From NCBI GenBank assembly GCA_037178675.1, contig JAYMGJ010000026.1:19556-83555 (forward strand): 64,000 nt of DNA, given 5' to 3'. The notes beneath the pieces are model-generated. The model saw nothing but the letters and a program-made list of their open reading frames with translations, searched no databases and had not been told where the DNA came from. The position numbers and the translations under genes were made by a program. The DNA comes from Scleroderma bovista (taxonomy: Eukaryota; Basidiomycota; Agaricomycetes; Boletales; Sclerodermataceae). Below are positions 36,410 through 46,934 of the stretch, piece by piece (positions within the stretch are counted from its first letter, which is position 1; each line of letters begins with the position of its first letter).

Positions 36410-37900
36410 CGAACTACGTACGGACAACTACACGGGATACACATGTTCTCTGTAGTAAAGCAATGAAATGGCCAGGGATAACTTTAGACATGCTGCTGCC
36501 GTGTGGCAAACACTTGATTATCGAGGATGAGCTACCTAGATCCTGTGTCTGAGCATCTGCTTATCCAGATGAGGCTCAGCAACATTGTTCAGTGATCTGC
36601 AAGTGGTGGCTGGCTGGCCGTCATGTCTTCGTCGTCTTCGTCAGTATGCCCAAGTAAGGTTGGTTGCTGTCATATCCCTCTTTGAGGCCGAGGTCATAGC
36701 TGTTCAGTTGTCCCCCATGTGTTCAAGCAATGTCGTAATCGATCTTGTCATCGTGCCCATCCTTGTTGTCATCGTGCCTATCGTCATCCATTCCCCCTCA
36801 TTGTCGGGTCGTCATTACTGGAAACGTCAGTTCTATTATGTTCGGCAATCGGTATTTTTTTTCTTTCCTGGCAGCCGATACCAGCTGAAGGGGAAGGGAA
36901 GTCAGCGGGTATACAGGAGTGAAGGAGTGAAGGATCGATACATGCGCACTGTTGTGTGTGGCCTTGGGCATGGTAAGTGGAAAGCTTTGAACGAGAGCGC
37001 AGTCAACAGGACCTCATCTACACAAAGAGAGACAACACGGAGGACGACAAAGAAACTACAAATGATGAGACAGATGGTCAGGTAGAAACACTTAGAGTGG
37101 TGGGGTGGTCGTGGTGTTAGCGGATGTCATTGTCGTTGTCGTATGGCGTTGTAGGTCAGTGCGATAGTGGCAGTGGTGGTGTTGGTGACCGTGTCACGTC
37201 CCAAGTCGATGGTGTACGGCTAGTTGAAGAGAGTCAATGCGTCGGTCAAGATTAGCAATTGCGAGACGACAACGTACCTGTGTCCCCTCGTGCACGGGTG
37301 ATCGTGGTGGCACGTTGTCATCGTTTCGCGTAATGTTCCACGTCAACAGTGGCCGTACGTGGGCGTCGTTGTCGTCAGGCGTGCCTCTGCAGGTGGGCGT
37401 CGTCGGGGTCGTCCGGACACTGGACAAAAAATGTGCGGTTGTGTAACAAGAAGCATCACGTGCTGGGTGCGCAATCAGCGCCAGCCAGGCTGACTCGACC
37501 AAAGAACAACTGATCTGCGTGAGAGGCCTCTCAGTGACAGAACCATCTGTGAGATCATTCGAGACAATGTGTATGACACCTCTAAAACAGCTCTAGTCTC
37601 ATGTGCTATCTAAATTAAGATCATGGAAAGTAACATAGCTAAGATTGACTCCACCAACGAAATAATCATCCGACCATGAGTTAATGGATGGGACAGTGGT
37701 ATCTGGATCAATGAGAGAACCAAATGGACTGATTAACTTAATGAATTCATGAGGAAGACCAACGCGTAGAGGGGCAGTGCTGGTGACTACTAAGTAAGAG
37801 GTCCCATTGAATGACTTTTGCTTACCCAGCTATGTTCCTCTCTCTCTTTGCTCGTGGGGAGACAGATAACTCTTTCATGTAGTCAGGAAGCGAAGCATCC
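36410..37900. other. Low-complexity interior of the transposon
   Basis: No convincing gene. 37080-37440 is rich in GTGGT/GTCGT runs, similar in style to 43320-43850 near the other end. The frame 36585-37085 (plus) is open but its composition is simple (Val/Ile runs, then Lys/Arg/Thr) and no motif is seen. Confidence 0.4.
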
Positions 37901-37924
37901 AAGTATTCACTATTCAACCGGAGG

Positions 37925-39230
37925 AAAACTGTAAAGATGTTCTGAGTCAGCATGGCAGAGAATCAAAAGTCTAATAAAACGTACATGGCTGGTTGCTTGA
38001 CCCTTCCACAAATTCAGGCTTCAAGTCCTCAGAGGGACTTGCAACGGGGGTATCGGAATCATCTGAAATGGATATAACTTCACCTTTGAGCCGTTTGGCC
38101 ATTGGTTGATCTGGATGGATGAAGTTAGTTTGCCTAACTAGAATGAACTGATGTACTCTTATATGATTGTTGTGTCCATTTTTGTGGCGTTGTATAGCTT
38201 TCATCATCAGTACTCTCAAGGTCATCCACTGGAGGCTTATAGTTTGGGTCCCAGGACGCAAATACTTCTTCGGGAATGGGGGTTCGAAGGGCTGTGGAAG
38301 AATTCCATAAAGGGAGATAGCATTATATCAATGGACTATACGTACCAATGATCACATTTGTTGTTGCTACTGAAGGCTTTGAACTCCCCCGAAAGAAGTG
38401 TAGTTGTTTCCCGCCGGGATTCTCCGTCGTCACAAGGTGATAATGGTGTTTCTCTTTGCTAATCAACATCCATAGACACTCCGAATCTGCATTTTTCCCC
38501 TTGTTGAGAGAAGTGACATAAGCAAATGGCCGTGGAAAGATGTTTTCGAAGAAAGCATTAGCCTGTAGGTGCGTCCAATCCTTGCGGAGGTCGTACGCTT
38601 CTGCAGCATCGTCAAAGTAGGCACACCCGCGCTTTTCCAGCATCTCTCTCTCGACTCGGTTCAAACATGTTGTATGCGTCAAAGCACTGCCAGTCCTCTA
38701 TATTCATGTTTAGTAGGTATTCCTGTAGTCCCAATCAACTTACATTTAGAAAATTGATGAGAACCATCAACGAGCCAACTCGGAACACGTTGGGATCCGC
38801 CTGCTTCTGCTTGGAGGGTACTCGCTGTGTTGAGCTCCCAGCATGATTCTAATATATTGTCATGTAAGTGGCAACCTACGCATAATGAAGCAACCTAAAT
38901 TACCTTTGTTGGTTTGGAAGGTACACGTTGTGTGCCACGACCAGGGCGATATGCTCCGAGGACTTCATTGCGTACTGCGGATTCGAAGCGACCACCACCC
39001 CATGAGGCCTGAGTTTGTCGCGAGTTGATGAGGTCGAGTATCCTTTGCTCAGAGTCCTGTTCCGCTTTCACCGTAGTACCAGCTCTAATATGTTTGCTGT
39101 ATCCGTGGCCACATTCCCGGCAACAGTATGCTGCGTTGCTCTCGACAGGCGGTGTGAATAATTCACATTTGCACCGGGTCCCATTTTCAAGGAAGTCACG
39201 GCAATATTGCTCTCCTGGCTCTGACATCAA
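37925..39230 (-). CDS. Unknown Cys-rich protein carried by the transposon
   Basis: Starts MMSEPGEQYC at 39230. The first exon has a metal-site-like pattern C-x9-C-x-C then CCREC..GYSKH, suggesting a small zinc-binding module. Later exons give FDDAAEAYDLRKDWTHLQAN and FFENIFPRPFAYVTSLNKGK, then LWMLISKEKHHYHLVTTENP and FFRGSSKP (38682-38345). A Ser/Asp/Glu-rich C-terminal part follows (EVISISDDSD) near 38060. Introns with GT..AG ends occur at about 38745-38700, 38345-38290, 38205-38115 and 37985-37935. I do not recognise the family. Position between the inverted repeats and the intact frame suggest an integral gene of the element. Exon limits in the 3' half are approximate. Confidence 0.55.
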
Positions 39231-39379
39231 AAACGTCTGCTGAATGTCGAGACTGGCATAAGAGTGTCAAGCTGAAGTATTAGGTAGAGCAGAAAGGACG
39301 AGACAGTTCAAATGTCAAGCGAAACATCCACTTTAAATTTATGCTCGGCTAATCACAGTGAATTACATGTTCTACCAAA

Positions 39380-41411
39380 CTATGCAGTGAAATGGTGTCT
39401 AGTCTCAAACGCAGTAAATGTAGCAAGGGCCTGGCACCAGATTTTTGCCCGTGTTGCCCATACTGGCTCTGCTAATGATATAGTGACAAACCGTGTACCA
39501 CGTTGACCAATTGGAATGTATTCTGTCGCTGGCTCTCCGTCTTCTTCAGCAAACTCCTCTGGCAACAACCCATATCCTGTTGGTGCAATGTCTTCAAGTA
39601 TTACACACTCTAGCACGGACCAAAATTCAGCCTCATCTTGGGCACATGCAAAGGGCGATCTATTGTGCGGGACTTCCACTGCTTGGTGATGGACCTGGTT
39701 CTGCAGGTCAGCTTCAAGTCTTTGTAGAATACCATCACGTCGGTCCACAGCGTCGTTGTCATCATCCAACCCTGGGTCCTCGTCAGGAGGATGTCCTGCA
39801 CCAGTCTGGCCATGCCGAGGGATCCGTTCATGTCCATCAACACCATAATATCGTTCAATTGTCAGGGGGTGGATCCTAACACAGTCATCCTGGTACTCCC
39901 CTAGCATAACACAACTGATGAGACGTAAATCCTTGGTATCGCAAAAATCCAGTACGATCCATCACATAAATGATACAACAGCGTACCTGTGGAGATTTAT
40001 TATTTGTCATGGGCCCACTGATGGGATGGATGTTCCACTCTTCTTGAAACTCCTCGCAATCAGTGTTGATGGCGCCGAGAAAAAGTTTTTGAATGAGCCA
40101 CAGGTGGTTCCTATTCTCAACATCAAGCCGGTGACGCCTTTCACACCGAACAAAAAAGCCCCGCCATCGGCGAGCAAATTGAGTTCCAACTTCAATCCAC
40201 AGGCGCTCGATCCTCGAGTTTCGCGTCGACCTGCAGTACAGACATCAAAAAGTAACCACGAACAATAGTAACGATTAACTTACGATCCCCACAAGAATGA
40301 TCCACGGTTGGGACCCCGCCTGGCCACCACATACATAGCTACATTGATGTTTTCGCCCCCTCGATCACCTCTCATGCGCGACGGCATACCATATTTTGCT
40401 TTTGCATCGAGGAATAAGTTGAGGACTGTTGACGCATAGTTGTTCGTACTCGCTCGTAAGCCAGTGATCTTAAGAAAGTTAGCAACACGACCTGCCAGTG
40501 TGCAGATACACACCGTTCGACAGTAGCCGTCAATGATTCCGTGAATCACAAATCCCCATCGGATGAGTTTGTGATGTCCGTCAACATGCCAGAGTGCATT
40601 TGACCTTGCGACGCGATATACCCTGCGTTGAATAGCACGGCGCTCTCGTAAACGCTGACCCAACCTGTCCACTCGACGCAACGACCTCCATATCCGCTTT
40701 TGTTGAACTCGAATCCCGTGACGCCATAAGTGCCCAAGTAAATAACGGAAGCCGGACTCTGGTTTGCGCTTCTTGAATGCCTTCACGAGGACGTCCAGCT
40801 CGTCATCGCTTATCAAAGTGTAGCTCCACTTCAGGTCATGTTTCCGCATGGTTCGCCAAAGCGTCATGCGGCTAACTCCAAGGATACGGGCGAGTTCACT
40901 GAGATTAATGTGATGGCTATTGTTCGTAATAGCCTCAGTGAGGAAGTCAAGGCAAACGGACTTCTGAGGTCGTCCTCGCCAACCATTCTGGAGTTCTATT
41001 ACAAGTTCAGGAATACTAACACCTTGCTGTTCACTACGCAATATATCAGCACCGCTCCTTAACAGATAAATGGGAAAACTGGACGAACAGCATGTTAACG
41101 ACATGCGCCATATCCTGGAGATCTTGCACTGCCTGTCCAAAGAGCCTTGCAGCATCCATTAACCATTCGTGAGGCAGAGACTCATCCTCATGGATGGTGC
41201 CAATGGGGATAAGTGCTTCAAGGATAGGAAGGGCTGTTGAAGTGAGTGCATCAACATGGAATGAGACGCGAATGGGATCGGGAAGCCCATCAGATCGGAG
41301 GACGTCAAGGGCTTGTTCATATGTTCTCTTCATGATTTCATGAGTGGCACAGATATCAGCTGGCCATCCGTTACGGTGCCATGGAAGGGGAGGAAATAGG
41401 GTGGTGGCCAT
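39380..41411 (-). CDS. Integrase-fold (rve) DDE transposase of the 9.2-kb element
   Basis: Probably cuts and joins the element ends. ATG at 41411 (MATTLFPPLPWHRNG). Helical N-terminal part, then a helix-turn-helix-like stretch NLSELARILGVSRMTLWRTM (~40900). The catalytic core has WHVDGHHKLIRWG (first Asp, ~40585), GIIDGYCR (second Asp region), MPSRMRGDRGGENINVA (~40360) and, after an intron near 40280-40230, RIERLW with the likely catalytic Glu (~40185). The C-terminal part includes FQEEWNIHP, an intron near 39995-39930, GYGLLPEEF and RFVTISLAEPVW. The first two coding blocks (to ~41090, and from ~41065) are in different frames, so a short intron or a frameshift lies there. The family resembles rve-type transposases of eukaryotic IS3EU elements rather than retroviral or copia integrases. 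Confidence 0.75.
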
Positions 41412-41773
41412 GTCTAAGTAGTACCAACTTGCTGAAGCTGATATAAGCAAGCCACTCTTAACCAGTATCCAAAAGGTCGCAACGCTGAGGAGTGAACAAG
41501 TGAACAAAGGATGGGGAAAATAACCCGGAGGACTACTTGTTCTCCACTAACTGCGTTGAAACGTTTCCCTACCACACATCTTATGCCTGGTGTTCGGAAG
41601 GGTTTTTCCATTTCACCCCCTGTGAAACCCGACACACATCCTTCACCGGTGCATTCGAACGACTTGCTACATGGTGGTAAGGGTGTGAAGAGTATACCTT
41701 CAAAGTCCTGCGACTGATATTTTGAAGAAAAACACTGGGATATTCTCAAGATCCTTGATGAAGCCCAAGAAGA

Positions 41774-42962
41774 ATGCTTTGTGGTAGGCCAGAACGATTC
41801 CATCGTTTCAAGGAGTTGACGGATAGTCGAGCACAGCTGGAAGGTGTATCCTTCACCGATTACATACATATCTTGACCCAGTTGGAAACTGATGGGTATA
41901 AGAAAGCATGGAAGAGGTGCGCTACTGATCAGTGTTATCACACGCATTCGATGACTAAACGCCCTATCTCAACTTCAGTTTATCCTTTTTCTCAAACCTC
42001 CAATGCCTGATGATCTCATCTCCCACTGCCGCTCACGAATCTATTTTGACTGCTATTATCTGGCAGCTTAGCAGTGTTCTTGCCACTATCCCCCTCCCCA
42101 AAGGCATCCTTACTTACCGAACCCATGGCAACAGGCATATCCAAGGCCAAACAATATGCGGTATCCCAGATCTAACGATAATGATGGTCACCGAGGGCGG
42201 TCTCGAAGATCGACCCATTTGGTTGATGGAGAGCGCTTTTTCTCAAAGTGATGCTGATGTCATGGAGAAACTGCGTGCTTACATCGAAGATCACCCAGAT
42301 TTATTGGTCGTTGGCAAGGTTCTCCTTAAGCAGAATGGGAAGTACTCCAGCCCTGGCGCAAACGGCTCTCTTGCGACAAGCCTTCGCTCTTCAGAGCTAT
42401 TGTCGCGGAGAAAGTGGAGGGGTAGCCTTGGGGTCGATGAATTTGCGCACGTGGACATCGATCATCACATTTGGTTTTCCCTCTCTTCCGTCGAAATCCA
42501 TTTATGGATCCGTCAGGCCAGCGGGTTGGATATAGATCGTAAGGATGGCGATGGGTATGCATTCGGGGTGCGTTGGTTATTTTGTGGAAATATGTGACTG
42601 ACCACAGTGTACTCTAGACACTTTATCCCATTGTCAATATTTCCAGTATTGACGACACTTTTCTGCGGGGCCTTGCGCTTGTTAAGGAGGCCGCTCTCCG
42701 TGAGCTAGAGATCACCCCTGACAGCCAGGATTTTTACAATCATATGAAAACTTGGTCGCCCCCTCCTTCTTTCTTTGATCTAGATGCGTTGAAGACTGCC
42801 CTCGTGAATGGTGCATGGGCGACAGCCTATGGTCGTTATTTCCAATGGTACAAGGATCAAGTGAAAAAGCCCTACAATATAACGCACGATCGCTCTTGCA
42901 GCAAGTCCAGCCATGGGTCTCGTGGTGTAAGTATCCCGATCGAACTTTGTGAATTCGTCTAA
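41774..42962 (+). CDS. PD-(D/E)XK-like hypothetical protein in the transposon
   Basis: Relative of the gene at 235-1790. Proposed first exon 41774-41914 (MLCGRPERFHRF...), then an intron ending CTTCAG at ~41976. The next exon has HESILTAIIWQL, ICGIPDLTIMMV, PIWLMESAFSQSDADV and HPDLLVVGKVLLKQ. Later parts are HIWFSLSSVEIHLWIRQASG and, after an intron near 42567-42645, VKEAALRELEITPDS. The PDL...ESA spacing suggests a PD-(D/E)XK fold with an altered last residue; nuclease activity is unproven. It matches the 235-1790 protein in order: PDL, AFS(E/Q), an I/V-rich strand, then a W.S....(V/I)..W.R segment. The frame seems usable but the N-terminus is uncertain. Confidence 0.55.
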
Positions 42963-42974
42963 CTTGATTGCAGC

Positions 42975-44140
42975 TTCGTGAACACGCATAAAATCTGAAC
43001 TGCACACATTTTTTTGTTCTTTTTCACGTACATACACTGAGTTGCTACTTGTATTTCTGTCGTCCATCATTGATCGGTCATCCATCATGTACAATATATG
43101 TTGTGTTGAAGCTAAAGTCTGTTTGTACACACCAACTCCTACCAACGCTAATGACAGAACCTGTGTTCTCATACATCGCGGCTCAACTCGTCAATGCCCA
43201 TCGGGCCGGGCCCATGATGGACTTGCTGACTGGTTAGCAGTCAAAGGAGAGACCGGCAGCAAAGAAACTACAAACGACGCACATTTGAAATGTCATCCAT
43301 AGTTGCCATCTTCGTGGAGGTATGGTGGTGGTGGTGGTGGTGGTCGCCATGTGTGGTTTGGGTGGCCATCGTCGTCGTGTAGAGGTGCCAGTGGGGGGAA
43401 CATCATCATTGCACCGCTGGCTGGACATTGGTAGTGGAGGGGTCGCTATGGCGCCTGTTGCACGATGTTGGTCATGCTTTGGTGTGTACTGGGGCGTCGT
43501 CAGTTTGGTAATACGATCGAGGTTGGTGGTGGCAGTGAAGTGCTTGTACCGGAGACGGTCATCGTTGTCCCTCTGAAAGCTGGAGTGGACGCTGTGGTTC
43601 TCGTCGTGCAGGTGGTGGAAATAGTAGGGGAAGTCGTGGCCGTGCAGGGAGGGTGGCGTCGTGTTGACGTGCCACGGCAGCCATAGTCGTATAGTGGGCG
43701 TTGGCGTTGTCTGGCCCTGCGAGTTATCATTGTGCTGTGGTGGTAATAGTCGTCAACATTGGGGTGCTGGTCTAATTGTCTTCGTTGAGGCACAGGCACT
43801 GGTGATGGTCACCGTGTCGTCTTCGTCTTGAGCTTGTGGTCGTGTGGGATAGCTGGCCTTGACTAATTGGGGCCATCAAGCAGAGCTGTGCCGTCTCATC
43901 AGTCTCGAGAACTGGTGAGAAAGCTGGTGATGCGTTAGTAATGGTGATAGGTAGTGTAGGGACTTACGAGTGCAGGCGTCGTGGTCATGGCCGTGGGCGG
44001 TGGTAGTGGTCACAGTGATGGCGAACGGTAGAGCGCGGGGTGAGATACAAACGAAGTGACGTCGTCATGTGACACCCCGTGAGCAAAGCCTGCGACAAAT
44101 ATTAACAAATAGTCAGTGTTCCTTTGCAATAGCACCAGCT
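42975..44140. other. GT-rich low-complexity DNA in the transposon
   Basis: 43320-43345 is a (GTG)n run, and up to ~43850 the strand is rich in GTGGTGGT, GTCGTCGT and GTGGCAGTGG. Open frames here are translated simple sequence on both strands. Nothing gene-like is visible before the BTB gene. Confidence 0.5.
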
Positions 44141-44151
44141 CGTTCCAAAAA

Positions 44152-45141
44152 ATGATGCCTGCTCCTCGACACCATCAAATGTTCTATTATTTTGATGGCA
44201 CGCATGTAATCCAGGTTAGTTACCTCTCTTCTTCTATTCATTGCTTTTTCTAATGGCATTCCACAGATTGAAAACATACTTTTCAAAGTCCACAGCAGTG
44301 TCCTTTCAGACAAATCCCTCCTTTTCAAGGACATGTTTGAGGTCAGCCAGGATCACAGGCTCGTCCAGACCGAAGGAAGTAGTGACGAGGACCCAATCCT
44401 CTTCGAGGGCATCATGGTGGAAAGCTTTGAGTTGTTTCTCTCGGTTCTATATGACAAGTAAGTCACTTAACGAACGAACATTTTCATGTCATGAAAACAC
44501 TTGGTATTAGGTGGCGCCCAGATTCTGCGAGAATGTCGGATGAAACGGTGGTCCAGCTCCTTGAGCTGAGTCAGAAGTTTCAGTCAAAGTCCGCTCGAGA
44601 ACACGCCCTGAAACGCTTCCAAAGCCATCTCTGGCATATGTCCCCCCCAAAATTAGTCTCGATCTCGCTCAAGTACCAAGTCAAGGACATCTTCGAATAT
44701 GCATTCAACCGGCTCATTCGATTGCACATGAATGATTTAGACTCCAATGTTCTTACCGTCCCTGTCTGGATGACTCTGGCCATGGTGAAGGAACGGCTTG
44801 ATCTTCATCGCCGCATTGTTGCATGTGAGCCTCCACCGATGGTGCACTCGGAGCGCTGTCGCGACCAGAAGACTTGTAATGATGATTGGAGGCAGGTCTG
44901 GTGGAACGGCATGGGAAGATTTTTGCTTGATGGACGTAATTCTCTTTCATTCGATGACGCGATGCGACTGTTCCAGGAATTTGAGTATGGGTCTGTTTTC
45001 CGGGATTGCTGGAAACAAATGCTTGATTTTTGTAAACAGGGGAAAGTGTTCGCTCATGAACGCAAACTCATTAACAACACCTGCCAGGAGTTGGCGAGTC
45101 ATCTTATCAAGGAGCCTGCATTTGATGGTGTATGTACATAG
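44152..45141 (+). CDS. BTB/POZ-domain protein carried by the transposon
   Basis: Exons 44152-44214, 44267-44457 and 44511-45141 (introns 52 and 53 nt, GT..AG) give an intact frame of ~294 residues. The N-terminal BTB/POZ fold reads FYYFDGTHVIQIEN, ILFKVHSSVLSDKSLLFKDM, then LFEGIMVESFELFLSVLYD. The remainder is helical (VVQLLELSQKFQSKSAREHA, VPVWMTLAMVKERL) with a small Cys/Asp segment CRDQKTCNDDW. Fungal BTB proteins of this shape commonly act as protein-interaction modules, for example as Cul3 adaptors, but the role here is unknown. The stop codon lies 18 nt from the right inverted repeat, so the gene is probably integral to the element. Confidence 0.75.
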
Positions 45142-45158
45142 TTCAAGGACCTGTGGAT

Positions 45159-45384
45159 GACAATTATATACTATGGCAGAATATAAATTTCTGCGGTGAC
45201 AATGACTGGAAATTCCGCACTGACTCGACTGAAAATCCCGCACTGGACTTCAAATTCCGCACTGACTCGACTGAAAATTCCGCACTGACGCACTGTTGAG
45301 TGAAATTCCGCACTGGGACAGACCAAAATTCCGCGCTGTCGATTTAAATTCCGCATTTTATTTTGTTACAGTTGCAGCGTCATA
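45159..45384 (-). repeat. Right terminal inverted repeat
   Basis: About 226 bp, the reverse complement of the left repeat. It has seven copies of the GCGGAATTT motif (one GCGGGATTT). The extra length is one additional ~42-bp tandem block inserted after the fourth motif. Confidence 0.9.
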
Positions 45385-46013
45385 GGTGAGAAGCCCCAGT
45401 GCCATCTGAGCGTAAGGGTGGACCTGTGTATAAATTCAGCCTGCTTATCACTTCAAGGAAAGTACATTTGCAATGGTACTAACTACGGTGTTGAGAGCCT
45501 TGAGTGGTTCGAGGTACGTCGAGCTGATGGCGTCTATTTGAGAGACGGTACTAGTGTTGATCCCACCGACAAGGTCAACAACGTTGCGTCTTGCGCAGCA
45601 CGAGAGGTAGTAGGTACTAGTGCATCGGGCTCTTTTTGGGCAGCATCGATCTTGTCACGCACCGTCATAGGAGCGACTGCCTGGTCCACTGTGCTTGTTG
45701 GCGCGAGCGGCTATTTTGTAGACGAGCGGGTCAGCAACTCCACGGTTTTAGATCCGCTTGAATAAATGCACTCACACTCATAGAGTACTCGCGATCGTTT
45801 GATTGGAACGATTACACGCGGGAATAACTTCTTCAATATCTCCAGTTTCCCCGTGGCGATGTCAAAGTTGTCAGTGGATCTCGCAGATGTGACTTGAGTT
45901 CCTGTCCTCACGTTTCGTCGCCGTGGTCGTGCTCTCGGTTTCCTCTGTACCTTTGTTTTTCCTCGTGTATCCCGTAGCATGGGGGTGTTTGCCGTGGTCG
46001 CGTGCTTGCTCAT
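45385..46013 (-). pseudogene. NLR gene fragment, upstream (N-terminal) part
   Basis: Minus strand from the ATG at 46013 (MSKHATTANTPML), through a basic segment RKPRARPRRRN and a later block VAPMTVRDKIDAAQKE, to AISSTYLEPLKALNTVV. After an intron ending near 45418 comes VHPYAQMALGLL, where the transposon begins. This is the common N-terminal region that precedes NACHT in mushroom NLRs. It continues in frame at 36226. With the P-loop truncation at 35570, the gene is certainly non-functional. Confidence 0.75.
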
Positions 46014-46930
46014 TCAACTCGCTTCACGCTCTAGTCTTCACATTCGTTGCGTCGCCCTGCACAAATCGCTGTCCTTTTGTCTCGCGTCTTCGCGTGTCGT
46101 TCCTCGTCGACAGCGTCAGCTGTCCTCGCGTTCGTCGTGTCTTTTTCTCGCTTTGTGTCGCTCTTGGTTTGCAGCGTTTGCACCTGTAGCGTCGTGGTGG
46201 CATCCTTTGTGGAGTCTCCTCGTTGTAGTTTTCATCCACGGTGTGGATTTTGTCGGGCCATCAGTTGTTTCGCACCGGTCACCCGTCACATGTATGATGT
46301 CGTTCGCAGTGTTCTGGTCGCGTCGTTCTTGGAGTCTTCGCATCGCACACCGTTTAGTGGCCTCACCTTCTGCTCTCCTCGTTTTTCGTGCCTTTTGTTT
46401 GGGGTTCTTCTCATTCTCTCACGTATGTATTCTGTCTCGCATCTCTTGTCTTTCGTCCTGTCTGTCATGCCGCAACGTCCACTCGGGTGAAGGGAGCGAC
46501 TCGAACACACAGTCGGCCGCTGTGCTTCGCGTCCTTTGTCTCTGCGTCTTCCGTCTTACTCTTCTCGTTGTATTGTTGGATGTGTCCCGTTGAGGGGGCG
46601 TGTTGGAAGTCAACGGGCGCGTACATCAGATTCACTGTTTCGTTTATTGTTGTTGACAGCCGTTGAACGTTACTGTAACGTTGATTCTCAACACTGGGTG
46701 CATAGCTCCAAGCTGTCATGCCCACCTGTCTTGATAGTCGTGCAAAGATCAAAAATGATCACAATCATGTCACTCGAGGGGATCTCCCCTGATTGTAATT
46801 TCCATAGGTGCTGAAAGTGTACGTGTACACCCATGGCTGATAGGCGACAAACAACGTAGGTATCCTCAATTGCACCGAGGCACGTAAGCATATGGACGAT
46901 CCTGGGGTGGGTCGTCGCCTCGGAGACAAC
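46014..46930 (+). other. Possible 3' end of a retroelement (PPT and LTR start)
   Basis: 46590-46600 reads TTGAGGGGGCG, a polypurine tract, followed at 46601 by TGTTGGAAGTCAACGGG, which looks like the first bases of an LTR. The LTR is cut off within ~100-300 bp. 46020-46590 is pyrimidine- and CGT-rich; its long plus-strand frame is rich in Ser/Leu/Arg/Val and has no motif. 46690-46920 has weak minus-strand similarity to a kinase N-lobe (HPRIVHMLTCLGAIED), too short to call. Confidence 0.4.
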
Positions 46931-46934
46931 CCTT

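Larger units (their letters stand above)
36227..45384. mobile_element. 9158-bp cargo-bearing DNA transposon (IS3EU-like), inserted in an NLR exon
   Basis: Bounded by long inverted repeats that start TATGACGCTGCAACTGTAAC at both ends and by a 6-bp duplication GGTGAG at 36221-36226 and 45385-45390. If one duplication and the element are removed, the NLR frame reads GLL-T-GAAQ without a break, so the ends are exact. Contents from left: low-complexity DNA, a Cys-rich unknown gene (minus), an integrase-fold DDE transposase (minus), a PD-(D/E)XK-like gene (plus), GT-rich low-complexity DNA, and a BTB gene (plus) ending 18 nt before the right inverted repeat. The 6-bp duplication and rve-type transposase fit the IS3EU superfamily of eukaryotic DNA transposons; this assignment is from memory of family traits. 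Frames look intact, so the insertion is probably recent. Confidence 0.85.

Noticed and set aside
43320..43850. Open frames of 73-99 codons on both strands
   Set aside because: They are translations of GTG/GTC simple repeats.
45979..46593. Plus-strand open frame of 204 codons
   Set aside because: Composition is Ser/Leu/Val/Arg from a pyrimidine- and CGT-rich tract, it overlaps the NLR start on the other strand, and it has no motif.
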